From Acidovorax sp. (GTDB taxonomy: Bacteria; Pseudomonadota; Gammaproteobacteria; Burkholderiales; Burkholderiaceae_C): a DNA stretch of 64,000 nucleotides. The stretch lies in the NCBI GenBank assembly GCA_031277855.1, contig JAITLO010000013.1, positions 47,278-111,277 of the forward strand, written 5' to 3'. The notes under the pieces were generated by a model. That model was given only the letters and a program-made list of their open reading frames with translations. It did no database searches and was not told where the DNA came from. How positions within the stretch are numbered: position 1 is the first letter of the stretch; each line of letters starts with the position of its first letter. The position numbers were made by a program, and so were the translations under genes. Below are positions 38,991-47,152 of the stretch, in pieces.

Positions 38991-39115
38991 ATGACTCCTT
39001 CCCCTTCGGGGGAAGGCAGGGATGGGGGGGGCCCCCTGAACAGCAGCCAGCACCTGGGAGGCATATGCGCCGCAGGCCCCCACCCCAACCCTCCCCCCCA
39101 AGAGGAGGGAGTTAA
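38991..39115. repeat. Inverted C/G-run repeat after mutS
   Basis: The left arm begins GACTCCTTCCCCTTCGGGGG followed by AAGGCAGGGATGGGGG. The right arm, read on the opposite strand, begins AACTCCCTCCTCTTGGGGGG followed by AGGGTTGGGGTGGGGG. The arms enclose about 35 nt. Similar C/G-run motifs occur near 28055-28100 and 61065-61095. Confidence 0.6.
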
Positions 39116-39233
39116 AAGCAGGAGCAACCTGTGCGCTACACAGCTAGATCTCAGATAGTTTTATTTTCCAAAGCCGCCCTATAAAGGCATCAACAGCTCC
39201 TGTTTTTACAGCACAACTTTTGAGCATCACACA

Positions 39234-39271
39234 AAAAAATGCCAGCCCATTTCACCCAGGCTGGCATTTTT
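39234..39271. terminator. Bidirectional terminator between mutS and uppP
   Basis: A stem AAAAAATGCCAGCC/GGCTGGCATTTTT of about 13 bp with an 11-nt loop and T-runs on both strands. Confidence 0.9.
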
Positions 39272-39282
39272 ATTGGAAGTTT

Positions 39283-39445
39283 GATGTCGGCCGGAGCGGG
39301 CCTCAGCAGCCTAGCTGGCACTGGGTCTCACCCCACAACGCCCAGACAGTGCTTCAGGCGCGGCGCTGGCCCGCAGGCAGTATCGAGATACGGCAAGGGC
39401 CAGCAACAAAGCATGAAGCGCTGTATGGGCGCCTCAAAACAAGGC
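39283..39445 (+). repeat. Structured convergent-junction repeat, copy B
   Basis: The core is 39339-39431, exactly 93 nt like copies A and C. Stems: CGCCC (39339-39343) with GGGCG (39427-39431), ACAGTGCTTCA (39346-39356) with TGAAGCGCTGT (39414-39424, one G-U), GCTGGCCC (39365-39372) with GGGCCAGC (39397-39404), and GTATC (39380-39384) with GATAC (39387-39391). Several pairs differ from copy A by changes on both sides. The right edge is 36 nt from the uppP stop. Confidence 0.85.
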
Positions 39446-39467
39446 GCAGCCCCAAGCCCAAAAGCAA

Positions 39468-40292
39468 TCACTCATGCCAGCTCACCAGGCCGCTGTAGGC
39501 GGTGGCGAGAACGATGATGCCAAAGGCAATCCGATACCAGGCAAACGGCACAAAGCTATGGCTGGAGATATAGCGCAGCAACCAGCGCACGCAAATCCAG
39601 GCACTGATAAAGGAAAAGATCAGGCCCACGGCAAACAGCGGGATATCGGCCGCGCTCAGCAGCGCACGCTCCTTGTACAGGCTGTAGACGCCCGCGCCAA
39701 TCAGCGTGGGAATGGCCAGAAAGAAAGAGAAATCGGTGGCCGCCTTGCGCGACAGGCCCATCAACATGCCGCCAATGATGGTGGAGCCGCTGCGGCTGGT
39801 GCCGGGAATCATGGCCAGGCATTGCACCAGGCCGACCTTCAGCGCATCCAGCGCCGTCATATCGTCCACGCTGTGCACCCGCGTGGCCGATGCAGGCCGG
39901 CGCTCGGCCCACAAAATAATGAAGCCGCCCAAGATAAAAGTGGTGGCCACCACGGTGGGGGTAAACAAATGCGCCTTGATGAATTTGCCAAAAATCAGCG
40001 CCAGCACCACGGCGGGCAAAAAGCCGATCAGCACATTCAGCGCAAATTTTTGCGCCTGGCGGCTGCTGGGCAGGGCCACCACGGTGCTGCGAATCTTTTC
40101 CCAATACACCAGCACCACGGCAAAAATGGCGCCGGTCTGGATGGCGATGTCAAAGACCTTGGCCTTCTCGTCGGTAAAGCCCAGCAAAGAGCCCGCCAAA
40201 ATCAAATGGCCGGTGGAAGAAATGGGCAGGAACTCGGTCAAGCCCTCCACCACGCCCATGATGGCGGCCTTGAGCAGCAATAAGGTGTCCAC
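39468..40292 (-). CDS. uppP: Undecaprenyl-diphosphatase (BacA/UppP)
   Basis: A 274-residue inner-membrane phosphatase that recycles undecaprenyl pyrophosphate for cell-wall synthesis; it is linked to bacitracin resistance. The catalytic motifs [20 protein letters not shown] near residue 14 (Glu-rich and PISSTGH) and [20 protein letters not shown] near 170 (PGxSRSG) are complete, and about eight hydrophobic segments are visible. The C terminus ([10 protein letters not shown]) is normal. It is convergent with mutS. Confidence 0.95.
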   Translation of the reverse strand: MDTLLLLKAAIMGVVEGLTEFLPISSTGHLILAGSLLGFTDEKAKVFDIAIQTGAIFAVVLVYWEKIRSTVVALPSSRQAQKFALNVLIGFLPAVVLALIFGKFIKAHLFTPTVVATTFILGGFIILWAERRPASATRVHSVDDMTALDALKVGLVQCLAMIPGTSRSGSTIIGGMLMGLSRKAATDFSFFLAIPTLIGAGVYSLYKERALLSAADIPLFAVGLIFSFISAWICVRWLLRYISSHSFVPFAWYRIAFGIIVLATAYSGLVSWHE

Positions 40293-40568
40293 GGTATGTG
40301 CTTGTGAAATGGAAAGCCGGCATTATCCGCCGCCCGCCATGACCGGCTGATGAACAGCGCTGGCGGTCAAGCCTAATTTTCCACCAGCAGTCCCTTTCTC
40401 ACCTTGCCAAAACCCCAGGGACAAGCACATCACCTGGGCCTACGGCATTTCCCGGTCGCGGGCTGCATTTCGCCCCCTGCTGGCTGCAATTGGTCGCATG
40501 GCGCTCGGCACTCAGCTCGCGCCGCCGCACAGTGTGCGCCGCCACGTAGAAACGTGGGGAGGTATGCC

Positions 40569-40973
40569 ATGCAACTGACACCGCTGATTGCTTTTCACTT
40601 GGTGTGCGCCCTGGGCGCAACCGCTGTGGGCCCCGTCGCATTCTGGGCGCGCCGCCGTGGTGCGCAGCGCCCGGCATTGCACCGTGCTGCAGGCTATGCA
40701 TTCGTGCTGCTGATGCTGGGCTCCGCGCTATCAGCCGCGTTCATGCGCGACTTTCATCGGCCCAATGTCGCCGGCTTCACGCCCGTTCACCTGCTGGTCC
40801 CCGTCACGCTGGGCAGCCTGGGCTTTTCGTTCTGGCATCTGGCCCATCACCGCATTGACTGGCATCGCCGCATCATGCGCAGGCTGTACTTTGGCGCCTG
40901 CCTGGTGGCCGGTGCATTCACCCTGCTTCCGGGCCGTTTGCTGGGCGATTTGCTTTGGCAGCACATGGGTTGA
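40569..40973 (+). CDS. DUF2306-like small membrane protein
   Basis: A 134-residue four-helix membrane protein. MQLTPLIAFHLVCALGATAV begins the first helix, followed by ALHRAAGYAFVLLMLGSALS, PVHLLVPVTLGSLGFSFWHL and the HRIDWHRRIMRRLYFGACLV segment. The paired histidines facing H-R-x-x-G resemble DUF2306 / YozB-like proteins, whose function is unknown. ATG 40569 has GGGGAGG six bases upstream. It reads toward the 2TM and kinase genes but is 149 nt from them. Confidence 0.7.
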   Translation: MQLTPLIAFHLVCALGATAVGPVAFWARRRGAQRPALHRAAGYAFVLLMLGSALSAAFMRDFHRPNVAGFTPVHLLVPVTLGSLGFSFWHLAHHRIDWHRRIMRRLYFGACLVAGAFTLLPGRLLGDLLWQHMG

Positions 40974-41122
40974 AGTTGCCCCCTTCCTTCTCTGTACAGA
41001 CCATGCACTTGAGGCCTTCGCACCTCCTGTTCACGCCCTCCAGCTGCAATTCGTCGCACCACACTGGTTCCGTCCCTGCGGCTGCACCACAGTGGCGCCC
41101 ATTCCATCCACAGGAGCACAAG

Positions 41123-41401
41123 ATGACCCGCGAACGTCTGGCCCGGCAACGTACCCATGCCAAGCTGGGCTGGTGGTGCCATGCCATGCTGTACCTGCTG
41201 GTCAATCTGGGCCTGGCTCTGCTGTGCTGGTACCAGGGCCGGCACTGGTTTGTCTATCCGCTGCTTGGCTGGGGCATAGGCCTGCTGGCCCATGGTCTGT
41301 CCGTGCTTTTTATGCGCGCCGGCAGCCCCTGGTTTGAGCGCCAGCTTGCACGCGAGCGTGCCAGGCTGCAGGCAAGCGCTGCGCCAATGCAGCAGGACTG
41401 A
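41123..41401 (+). CDS. 2TM-domain protein upstream of histidine kinase
   Basis: A 92-residue protein with two transmembrane segments separated by a short loop (KLGWWCHAMLYLLVNLGLAL, then HWFVYPLLGWGIGLLAHGLS) and a basic C-terminal helix (WFERQLARERARLQ). This is the 2TM domain often fused to or encoded next to LytS-type kinases. It lies 6 nt before the kinase gene and has CAGGAG upstream of the ATG. It may act as a membrane anchor or sensor accessory; this is inference. Confidence 0.78.
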   Translation: MTRERLARQRTHAKLGWWCHAMLYLLVNLGLALLCWYQGRHWFVYPLLGWGIGLLAHGLSVLFMRAGSPWFERQLARERARLQASAAPMQQD

Positions 41402-41407
41402 CGTAGC

Positions 41408-42478
41408 ATGACAAGTTCCATGCCCTCCACCTCCACTTCGGCACTGCTCTTTCCCCTCCCGCGCCACGCACCCCGGGTGTTTTTGCTATGCCTGGGCATT
41501 GCCCTGGTGCGCACCATACTGGTCCCTTCTGACTGGCTGCAAAACCTGTGGGTGTCGCTGGCCATAGGCGTGCCCAGCTGGCTGGTCATCGATGCCGGGC
41601 GCCTGTGGCTCAGCCGCGACCAGTCCACGCCCTGGCCCCGCACCTGGCGTGGCCCGGTCCTGGTGCTGGCGGGCATGTGCGTAGGCCTGCTGGTGGGCGA
41701 TGGGGTGTTGCGCCTGATTGCAGGCCAGAGTTTGCTGAATGTTTCCAACCTCGGCTCCACCCTGGTGCTGGCACTGCTGGCCAATGGCCTGGCCACCTGG
41801 ATGTTCTACCTGGGTGGCAAGGCCCGCATGCTGGAGATGCAAAAAGCCGCGGCCGAGCGCGATGCCACAGAGGCCAGGCTCAAGCTGCTGGAAAGCCAGC
41901 TGGAGCCCCATATGCTGTTCAACACCCTGGCCAATCTGCGCGTGCTGATCGCCACCGACCCGCCACAGGCCCAGGCCATGCTGGACCATTTGAACTGCTA
42001 TCTGCGTGCCACCTTGGGGGCTTCTCGCCAGCCCTGGCACAGCTTGGAGCAGGAGTTTGCCCGGCTGCAGGACTATCTGGCGCTGATGCAGATCCGCATG
42101 GGCCCGCGTCTGAGCTATGCGCTGGAGTTGCCGGCCACGCTGGCAGCCACACCCGTGCCGCCGCTGTTGCTGCAGCCCCTGGTGGAAAACGCCATACGCC
42201 ATGGGCTGGAGCCCCAGGCTGCGCCCGGGAGCATCGATGTGCAAGCCCGCCAACTGGGAGAGGGAAGCCAAGCCCGGCTGCAACTGCAGGTCTCCGACAA
42301 TGGCGCCGGCCTGCCGGATGACTTTGCACAAGCCGACACCAGCGCCCGCCACTTTGGCCTGCAGCAGGTGCGCGAACGCCTGGGCACACTGTACGGCGAC
42401 GCAGCCACTCTGGAATTGAGAGCTGCCGATGCAGGAGGTACCTGCGCCACCATCACTTTTCCCCTGAAAACCGCATGA
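41408..42478 (+). CDS. LytS/AlgZ-family sensor histidine kinase
   Basis: A 356-residue kinase. Four hydrophobic segments (about residues 20-145) are followed by a short coiled coil (MLEMQKAAAERDATEARL), the His_kinase motif ESQLEPHMLFNTLANLRVL near residue 160 with the phospho-accepting His, and an HATPase domain (LLLQPLVENAIRHGLEPQA near 258, VSDNGAGLPDDF near 297). It lacks a periplasmic domain, so it probably senses in or near the membrane. It overlaps the response regulator gene by 4 nt. Confidence 0.9.
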   Translation: MTSSMPSTSTSALLFPLPRHAPRVFLLCLGIALVRTILVPSDWLQNLWVSLAIGVPSWLVIDAGRLWLSRDQSTPWPRTWRGPVLVLAGMCVGLLVGDGVLRLIAGQSLLNVSNLGSTLVLALLANGLATWMFYLGGKARMLEMQKAAAERDATEARLKLLESQLEPHMLFNTLANLRVLIATDPPQAQAMLDHLNCYLRATLGASRQPWHSLEQEFARLQDYLALMQIRMGPRLSYALELPATLAATPVPPLLLQPLVENAIRHGLEPQAAPGSIDVQARQLGEGSQARLQLQVSDNGAGLPDDFAQADTSARHFGLQQVRERLGTLYGDAATLELRAADAGGTCATITFPLKTA

Positions 42479-43272
42479 ACCCGCGCGCCCTGATTGCCGA
42501 AGACGAGCCCCTGCTGGCCCTTGGCCTGCAGCAAGCACTGGCCCAGGCCTGGCCGCAGCTGGATGCCAGTGCCCTGGCCATGAACGGCATCTCGGCCGTG
42601 GAACAAGCCCTGGCGCTGCGGCCCGATGTGCTGTTTTTCGACATCCGCATGCCCGGCCAAAGCGGGCTGGAAGCCGCCGCCGAGCTGGCCGATGCCTGGC
42701 CTGGCGACACGCCCTTTCCCGCCCTGGTGTTTGTCACGGCCTACGACGAATACGCGCTACAGGCCTTTGAGGCCCAGGCCCTGGACTATCTGCTCAAGCC
42801 CGTGCAGCCAGCGCGGCTGGCGCGCACCGTGCAGCGCGTGCAGCAGCAGTTGGCGGTGCGTGCCAACATTGCAGTCGACAGCTCGCTGGACAGCACACTG
42901 GCCCAGTTGCGTGCCCTGCTTGCCGCTGCGCCTGCGCCCAACGCAGCGCCGCTGCAAATGCTGCAGGCCGGCCAGGGCGCCCATATCCACCTGGTGCCGG
43001 TGGCCGAGGTGCTGTATCTGGAAGCCGCCGACAAATATGTGCGCGTGTGCACTGCCACCCAGGAGTATCTGGTGCGCACGCCGCTCAAGGCCCTGCTGCC
43101 CCAGCTGGATGCCACCCAGTTCTGGCAGGTGCACCGGGGCACCGTGGTGCGCGCCAGCGCCGTGGCCAGCGCCACGCGCGACGCCCAGGGCCGCTTGCAG
43201 CTGTCGCTGCGTGAGAGGCCGGAGAAACTGGCCGTCAGCCGGCTGTATGCCGACCGATTCAAAGCCATGTGA
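42475..43272 (+). CDS. LytTR-family response regulator
   Basis: A 265-residue partner of the kinase upstream. The receiver domain (about 1-120) has the acidic pair EDE near residue 9, the phospho-acceptor Asp in DVLFFDIRMPGQSGLE near 55, and Lys in LDYLLKPVQPARL near 108. The LytTR DNA-binding domain (about 165-262) has EVLYLEAADKYVRVCTATQE and FWQVHRGTVVRASAV. The family includes AlgR and LytR. Targets are unknown. ATGA overlap with the kinase; a terminator follows. Confidence 0.92.
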   Translation: MNPRALIAEDEPLLALGLQQALAQAWPQLDASALAMNGISAVEQALALRPDVLFFDIRMPGQSGLEAAAELADAWPGDTPFPALVFVTAYDEYALQAFEAQALDYLLKPVQPARLARTVQRVQQQLAVRANIAVDSSLDSTLAQLRALLAAAPAPNAAPLQMLQAGQGAHIHLVPVAEVLYLEAADKYVRVCTATQEYLVRTPLKALLPQLDATQFWQVHRGTVVRASAVASATRDAQGRLQLSLRERPEKLAVSRLYADRFKAM

Positions 43273-43283
43273 TGCCGGAAATA

Positions 43284-43322
43284 AAAAAGGCACAGAGCCC
43301 AAAGTGCTCCGTGCCTTTTATT
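43284..43322. terminator. Bidirectional terminator after LytTR regulator
   Basis: A stem AAAAGGCAC/GTGCCTTTT extended by GAGC/GCTC, with T-runs on both strands. It lies between the convergent ends at 43272 and 43336. Confidence 0.88.
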
Positions 43323-43335
43323 TGGGATGGCATTT

Positions 43336-43668
43336 TTATCTGCGGTAATCCAGCTCCAAACCCAGATATCGCCCGGTCATGGTGGCGTTCAAATGGGGCC
43401 CGTTCGGGTCGGGCTTGAATTTGGCAATGGTGTAGATGGTGTCTGCTGTTTTCACGGGAATCGCCGTGGGCGATGCCTTTACCGAGCTTCTGCCCCTGCT
43501 GCGATGGCTCAAAGAGTGGAGCGATGTCAGCCTTCCCTTGCCTGCAACAAAGTGCGAGGCTGCCTTGAAGGAGATCCCCATCTTTTCAGCGATGGCGCTA
43601 CAGGATTTGCCCCCATCATGCAATTTGATGATTTGAAGACGTTGTGCTGCGGTAATGGACTTAATCAA
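43336..43668 (-). CDS. Small helix-turn-helix protein, function unknown
   Basis: A 110-residue protein. Residues about 5-50 form a homeodomain-like HTH (ITAAQRLQIIKLHDGGKSCS, then AIAEKMGISFKAASHFVAG), as in transposase N termini and small regulators. The remaining 60 residues are basic and then end HLNATMTGRYLGLELDYRR with no recognised domain. The best start is TTG 43668, preceded by AAGGAA. The first in-frame ATG would cut into the HTH. Two tandem 11-bp repeats 28 nt upstream could be its own operator. It could be a transposase remnant or a true regulator. Confidence 0.55.
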   Translation of the reverse strand: MIKSITAAQRLQIIKLHDGGKSCSAIAEKMGISFKAASHFVAGKGRLTSLHSLSHRSRGRSSVKASPTAIPVKTADTIYTIAKFKPDPNGPHLNATMTGRYLGLELDYRR

Positions 43669-44050
43669 ATTTCTATTCCTTTGTCGTGCTTGCTTCGTAT
43701 TTACGCCGTATTTACGTCATATTTTTGCGCTCGATTCCTTGGAAAATAGCTTGCAGGGCCTGAAAAATTCAGCAGGAATTTCACGCCCACTACCACCAAA
43801 ATATCCAAGTGCGCCTATACATTATAACTTTTTTATCGAAAAATATTTTCAACCAAGAAATTAACCACATAACATCGAAAAAATCCCGCCATTTTCAGGG
43901 AAAAACTTTCGTGCAACACAGAGATTTCCCCCGCTCTTCTCCCGCATATTTCAAGATATTTTCAGCTGGGCAGCCCGGATATATTCCAGGCTGCCAGCGG
44001 CGGCATAGACCTCAAGCAAGGCTGCTTCAGGACCATCTCCAGGCGGAGCC
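43669..44050. other. AT-rich intergenic region
   Basis: 382 nt, AT-rich between about 43680 and 43960 and unlike most of the window. It contains the tandem repeats at 43696-43717. I see no gene, RNA or terminator here. Confidence 0.5.
43696..43717. promoter_or_regulatory. Tandem 11-bp repeats upstream of small HTH gene
   Basis: CGTATTTACGC and CGTATTTACGT are directly adjacent (43696-43706, 43707-43717) and followed by the related CATATTT. The 11-bp period places both on one DNA face, as expected for cooperative operator sites. Confidence 0.45.
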
Positions 44051-44743
44051 TCACACGAAGTCCACCTCCACCTTCATGTTGCGAAGGCCTTCCTGCGTCC
44101 AGGCTGCAAAAGTGTCAAAAACTTCGTCCACCAGGGCGATGCAACGTTGGCGCTGATCGGCATCCAGCGGTATACGCATCAGTTGCTGGTGGTCGCTGTT
44201 TTGCATATGGCCACTTTCCAGGTCGGTGTGAAAGCTGCCCAGGTATTTGAGCTCCTCACCAGACTCCATGCGCACAGCATCAGCCAACTGTGCCGTCAGT
44301 GTGAACATGACGTTGCCGGTTTCCTCAATCGCCTCCACCACGGCCAGGCGCTCGTGACCTGTGGCCCTGGCCAGGGTGGCGCACAAGTCATACATCAGCA
44401 GCCGAGCCCTGTGGCTTTCCTCACCCCAAAGGTGGCGCATGGCATTGGTCATGGTGGTTTGCGCATTCCACCCCAGGGCTTCCATATCTTCCAGATACCA
44501 AGGCCAGTGGTGATCGTCCTCGTGCGTATGGGCGTTGAGCACCTGCTGCAGCGGCTCCGTATTTTTTTCGTCACGCAAGATATAGCGATTCAGATCGCCA
44601 AAACACATGATGAAAAATCCCAGCTGCGGAAAGAAGCTCAAACGGTTGCGTGCCGGAATTCTGTCGTCGCGCATGCGCTCGAAAAGCGGCAGACGGGAGT
44701 ATTCGCGCTTGCGGCGAAGAATGTGTACAAGAACGTCCTTCAT
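44051..44743 (-). CDS. Heme-oxygenase-like (HDO/CADD-type) di-iron protein, candidate
   Basis: A 230-residue, all-helical protein. Acidic and histidine residues are spaced as in heme-oxygenase-like di-iron oxidases such as CADD: Glu and His in HTHEDDHHWPWYLEDMEALG near residue 75, Glu in AVVEAIEETGNVMFT near 138, and the triad pattern H-x3-E-x2-H in FHTDLESGH near 177. No known substrate. These enzymes oxidise or cleave amino acids and fatty acids. It has its own ribosome-binding site (AAGGAG) and no close partner; the flanks are AT-rich. The family call is inference from motif spacing. Confidence 0.55.
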   Translation of the reverse strand: MKDVLVHILRRKREYSRLPLFERMRDDRIPARNRLSFFPQLGFFIMCFGDLNRYILRDEKNTEPLQQVLNAHTHEDDHHWPWYLEDMEALGWNAQTTMTNAMRHLWGEESHRARLLMYDLCATLARATGHERLAVVEAIEETGNVMFTLTAQLADAVRMESGEELKYLGSFHTDLESGHMQNSDHQQLMRIPLDADQRQRCIALVDEVFDTFAAWTQEGLRNMKVEVDFV

Positions 44744-44888
44744 TCCCTCTCCTTGATCATGGTGTGCACAGACCGTCTCCGACGGTGGCCCCACTTTAGG
44801 GAGTGCTGGAATATTTTTGAAATTGAGTTTCTAAATGCAATTCACTGCCCAGTTAGCAAGGAATCGAGACATCAAATAAGCACGGCAC

Positions 44889-45521
44889 TCAACGCTGCGC
44901 CCCCAGCAACAGCCCACCTGCACCCATAAAAATGCCACCGGTGGCGCGGTTCAGCCGCAGCGCACCACGCGGTGTGCGAATCCAGCGGCGGATCTGGCGC
45001 CCGCCCACAGCGTAGATGGCCGAGGAGACAAATTCCGCCGCCAGATACAAAGAACCCAGCACCAGAAACTGCGAAGCGGCCGGCCGCCCGGGATCGATGA
45101 ACTGCGGAAAAATCGCCGCAAACAAGATAATGGCCTTGGGGTTGGTAATGGCCAGCGCAAACTCCTGGCCTATTAAGCGGCGCAGCGACCAGGCCTTGCG
45201 CGGTGCGCCATTGGCGTCATCGTCCAGCACATCCAGGCCGCTGAAATCGCGGCTGCGCCAGGTGCGCCAGCCCAGCCAGAACAGATAGGCCGCGCCCGCC
45301 CATTTGACGATGGTGAAGGCCGTCTCCGACGCCAGCAACATGGCCCCCAGGCCCACGGCCGACACCGTCAGAAAAATGGCAAACGCTGCCACCCGGCCCC
45401 AGGTGGCCCATACCGCCTTGGCCACACCGGCACGCATGCCGTTGTTCAGCGCACAGAAATTATTCGGGCCAGGAGTGAGGGCGATCAGCACGCTCAAAGG
45501 AGCAAAGGCCAGGGCATCCAT
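44889..45521 (-). CDS. LysE/RhtB-family amino acid exporter
   Basis: A 210-residue inner-membrane protein with six predicted helices. The N-terminal LSVLIALTPGPNNFCALNNG has the family motif (TPGPN), and AITNPKAIILFAAIFPQFID near residue 125 is the second conserved block. It exports amino acids or derivatives; the substrate cannot be told. ATG 45521 gives the standard N terminus. Confidence 0.87.
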   Translation of the reverse strand: MDALAFAPLSVLIALTPGPNNFCALNNGMRAGVAKAVWATWGRVAAFAIFLTVSAVGLGAMLLASETAFTIVKWAGAAYLFWLGWRTWRSRDFSGLDVLDDDANGAPRKAWSLRRLIGQEFALAITNPKAIILFAAIFPQFIDPGRPAASQFLVLGSLYLAAEFVSSAIYAVGGRQIRRWIRTPRGALRLNRATGGIFMGAGGLLLGAQR

Positions 45522-45577
45522 ATCCGCACCATGCAAAGCAAAAAGGCGGCCAGTATAGGAGCCAGGCCCGGGTGGAT

Positions 45578-47152
45578 TCAAGGCGTTGCAACCCCTTTAT
45601 CCTGCGCCACAGCAGACAGCGGCGTCCAGCGCCCGGCCACGTTTTTCAGCAAGGTGTTGATGGCCGCCAGGCGCAGGTTTTGCGCACTGATCAAACTGCT
45701 TTGCGCGCTGAGCATGGTGGTCTGGGCGGTCAGCACATTCAGATAGGCCACGGTGCCGGCCTGGTACTGGTTGCTGACCACGGTCAGGGCTTTCTCTGCA
45801 GCGGCCACGGCCTCGGTCTGGACCTGCTGCTGCTGGGCCAGATTGGTGGCGGCCACCAGGTTGTCCTCCACCTCCTGCAAGGCAGTGAGCACGGTTTGCT
45901 TGTAGGTGGCGCCGGCCAGGTCCAGCGCGGCGCGGGCCGATTCCACTGCTGCCGAGCGTGCACCGCCATCAAACAGGGTTTGCGCCAGCGCCGGGCCCAG
46001 CGACCAGAACAGATTCGGCGCGCTCAGCAAATTGGACAAGGTGCTGCCGGCATAGCCACCGGCGGCCGACAGCGTCAGCGAGGGGAAGTAGGCGGCCCGC
46101 GCCACGCCCACCTGGGCATTGGCGGCAGCCACGCTGCGCTCGGCCGATGCAATATCGGGCCGCTGCTCCAGCAGCGTGGACGCCAACATGGCCGGTACCT
46201 GGGGCGGTACCGGCAGCTGGCCGGTGACCGGCAGGCTGAAGCTGGCCGGCGCCAGGCCCTGCAAAGCGGCCAGCGCATGCTCGTACTGAGCGCGCGTGGT
46301 CTGGCTGGCCAGCAACTGCGCCTGGGTGCTTTTGTATTGCGACTCGGCCTGGGCCACATCGGCAGACGATGCCACGCCGGCCCGGTAGCGGTTTTGCGTC
46401 AGCTGCAGGCTTTGCTGGTAGGCCTTGAGCGTGTCTTGCAGCAACAGCATTTGTGCTTCGGCAGCGCGCAGCGAGAAATAGGTTTGGGCCACCGTGGCCT
46501 GGGCACTCAGGCGGGCGGCGTCCAGGTCGTCCTGCCTGGCCTGGGCGCTGAGGCGGTTGGCATCCACCTGACCGGACAAACGCCCCCACAGGTCCAGCTC
46601 CCAGCTGGCGTTCAGGCCTAGGGAATAGCTCTCGGCAATGCGGCTGCTCTGGGTGCCGCTGCTGCTGTTGGTGGTGTTGCTGCGGGCACGGCTGCCGCTG
46701 CCCGACAGGCCCAGCGTGGGCGACTGGGCCGCACGGCTGGTGGCCACCAGGGCCTGGGCCGAACGCAGGCGGGCCACGGCCTGCTCCACCGAAGGGCTGC
46801 CCGCCGCGGCCTGGGTCTGCAACTGGTTGAGCGTTGCATCGCCAAACACCGTCCACCAGTCCTGGGGCAGTGCAGCGGCCGGTGCATTGGCGGCCCCATG
46901 CTGCGCCGGCAGCCAGATACCTTGCTCGGCCGCGGCCGGCGTGGCCTCTTTGAAATTGGCGGGCACAGCCAGTGCCGGGCGCTGGTAGACCGGCGCCATG
47001 CTGCAGCCTGCCAACACAGCGGTAAACGCCCCCACCAACGCCAGAGGCAAGGCGGCGCGGGCCCATGGAAGATTCAAAGAAATGAGCATGTTCTGCTGAG
47101 AGGCTGGGCGTTTCAGACCGTTTTTTTGCATAAATTCCATCCAGGCAGTCAT
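45578..47152 (-). CDS. RND efflux outer-membrane lipoprotein (NodT/OprM family)
   Basis: A 524-residue TolC-like channel of the NodT family. The lipobox LAGC (Cys at about residue 50) is followed by [17 protein letters not shown], the usual start of the mature lipoprotein. Two OEP repeats with long coiled-coil helices follow (for example [19 protein letters not shown] and the C-terminal [20 protein letters not shown]). The start at 47152 has GGGAG and overlaps the preceding pump gene by 4 nt (ATGA). This makes an unusually long n-region; ATG 47089 would give a normal signal peptide. Confidence 0.92.
   Translation of the reverse strand: MTAWMEFMQKNGLKRPASQQNMLISLNLPWARAALPLALVGAFTAVLAGCSMAPVYQRPALAVPANFKEATPAAAEQGIWLPAQHGAANAPAAALPQDWWTVFGDATLNQLQTQAAAGSPSVEQAVARLRSAQALVATSRAAQSPTLGLSGSGSRARSNTTNSSSGTQSSRIAESYSLGLNASWELDLWGRLSGQVDANRLSAQARQDDLDAARLSAQATVAQTYFSLRAAEAQMLLLQDTLKAYQQSLQLTQNRYRAGVASSADVAQAESQYKSTQAQLLASQTTRAQYEHALAALQGLAPASFSLPVTGQLPVPPQVPAMLASTLLEQRPDIASAERSVAAANAQVGVARAAYFPSLTLSAAGGYAGSTLSNLLSAPNLFWSLGPALAQTLFDGGARSAAVESARAALDLAGATYKQTVLTALQEVEDNLVAATNLAQQQQVQTEAVAAAEKALTVVSNQYQAGTVAYLNVLTAQTTMLSAQSSLISAQNLRLAAINTLLKNVAGRWTPLSAVAQDKGVATP

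Larger units (their letters stand above)
38982..39467. other. Convergent mutS / uppP region with repeats and terminator
   Basis: 486 nt holding, in order, a G/C-run inverted repeat (38991-39115), about 110 nt of plain sequence, a strong bidirectional terminator (39234-39271) and the structured repeat copy B (39283-39445). I see no genes. Confidence 0.7.
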
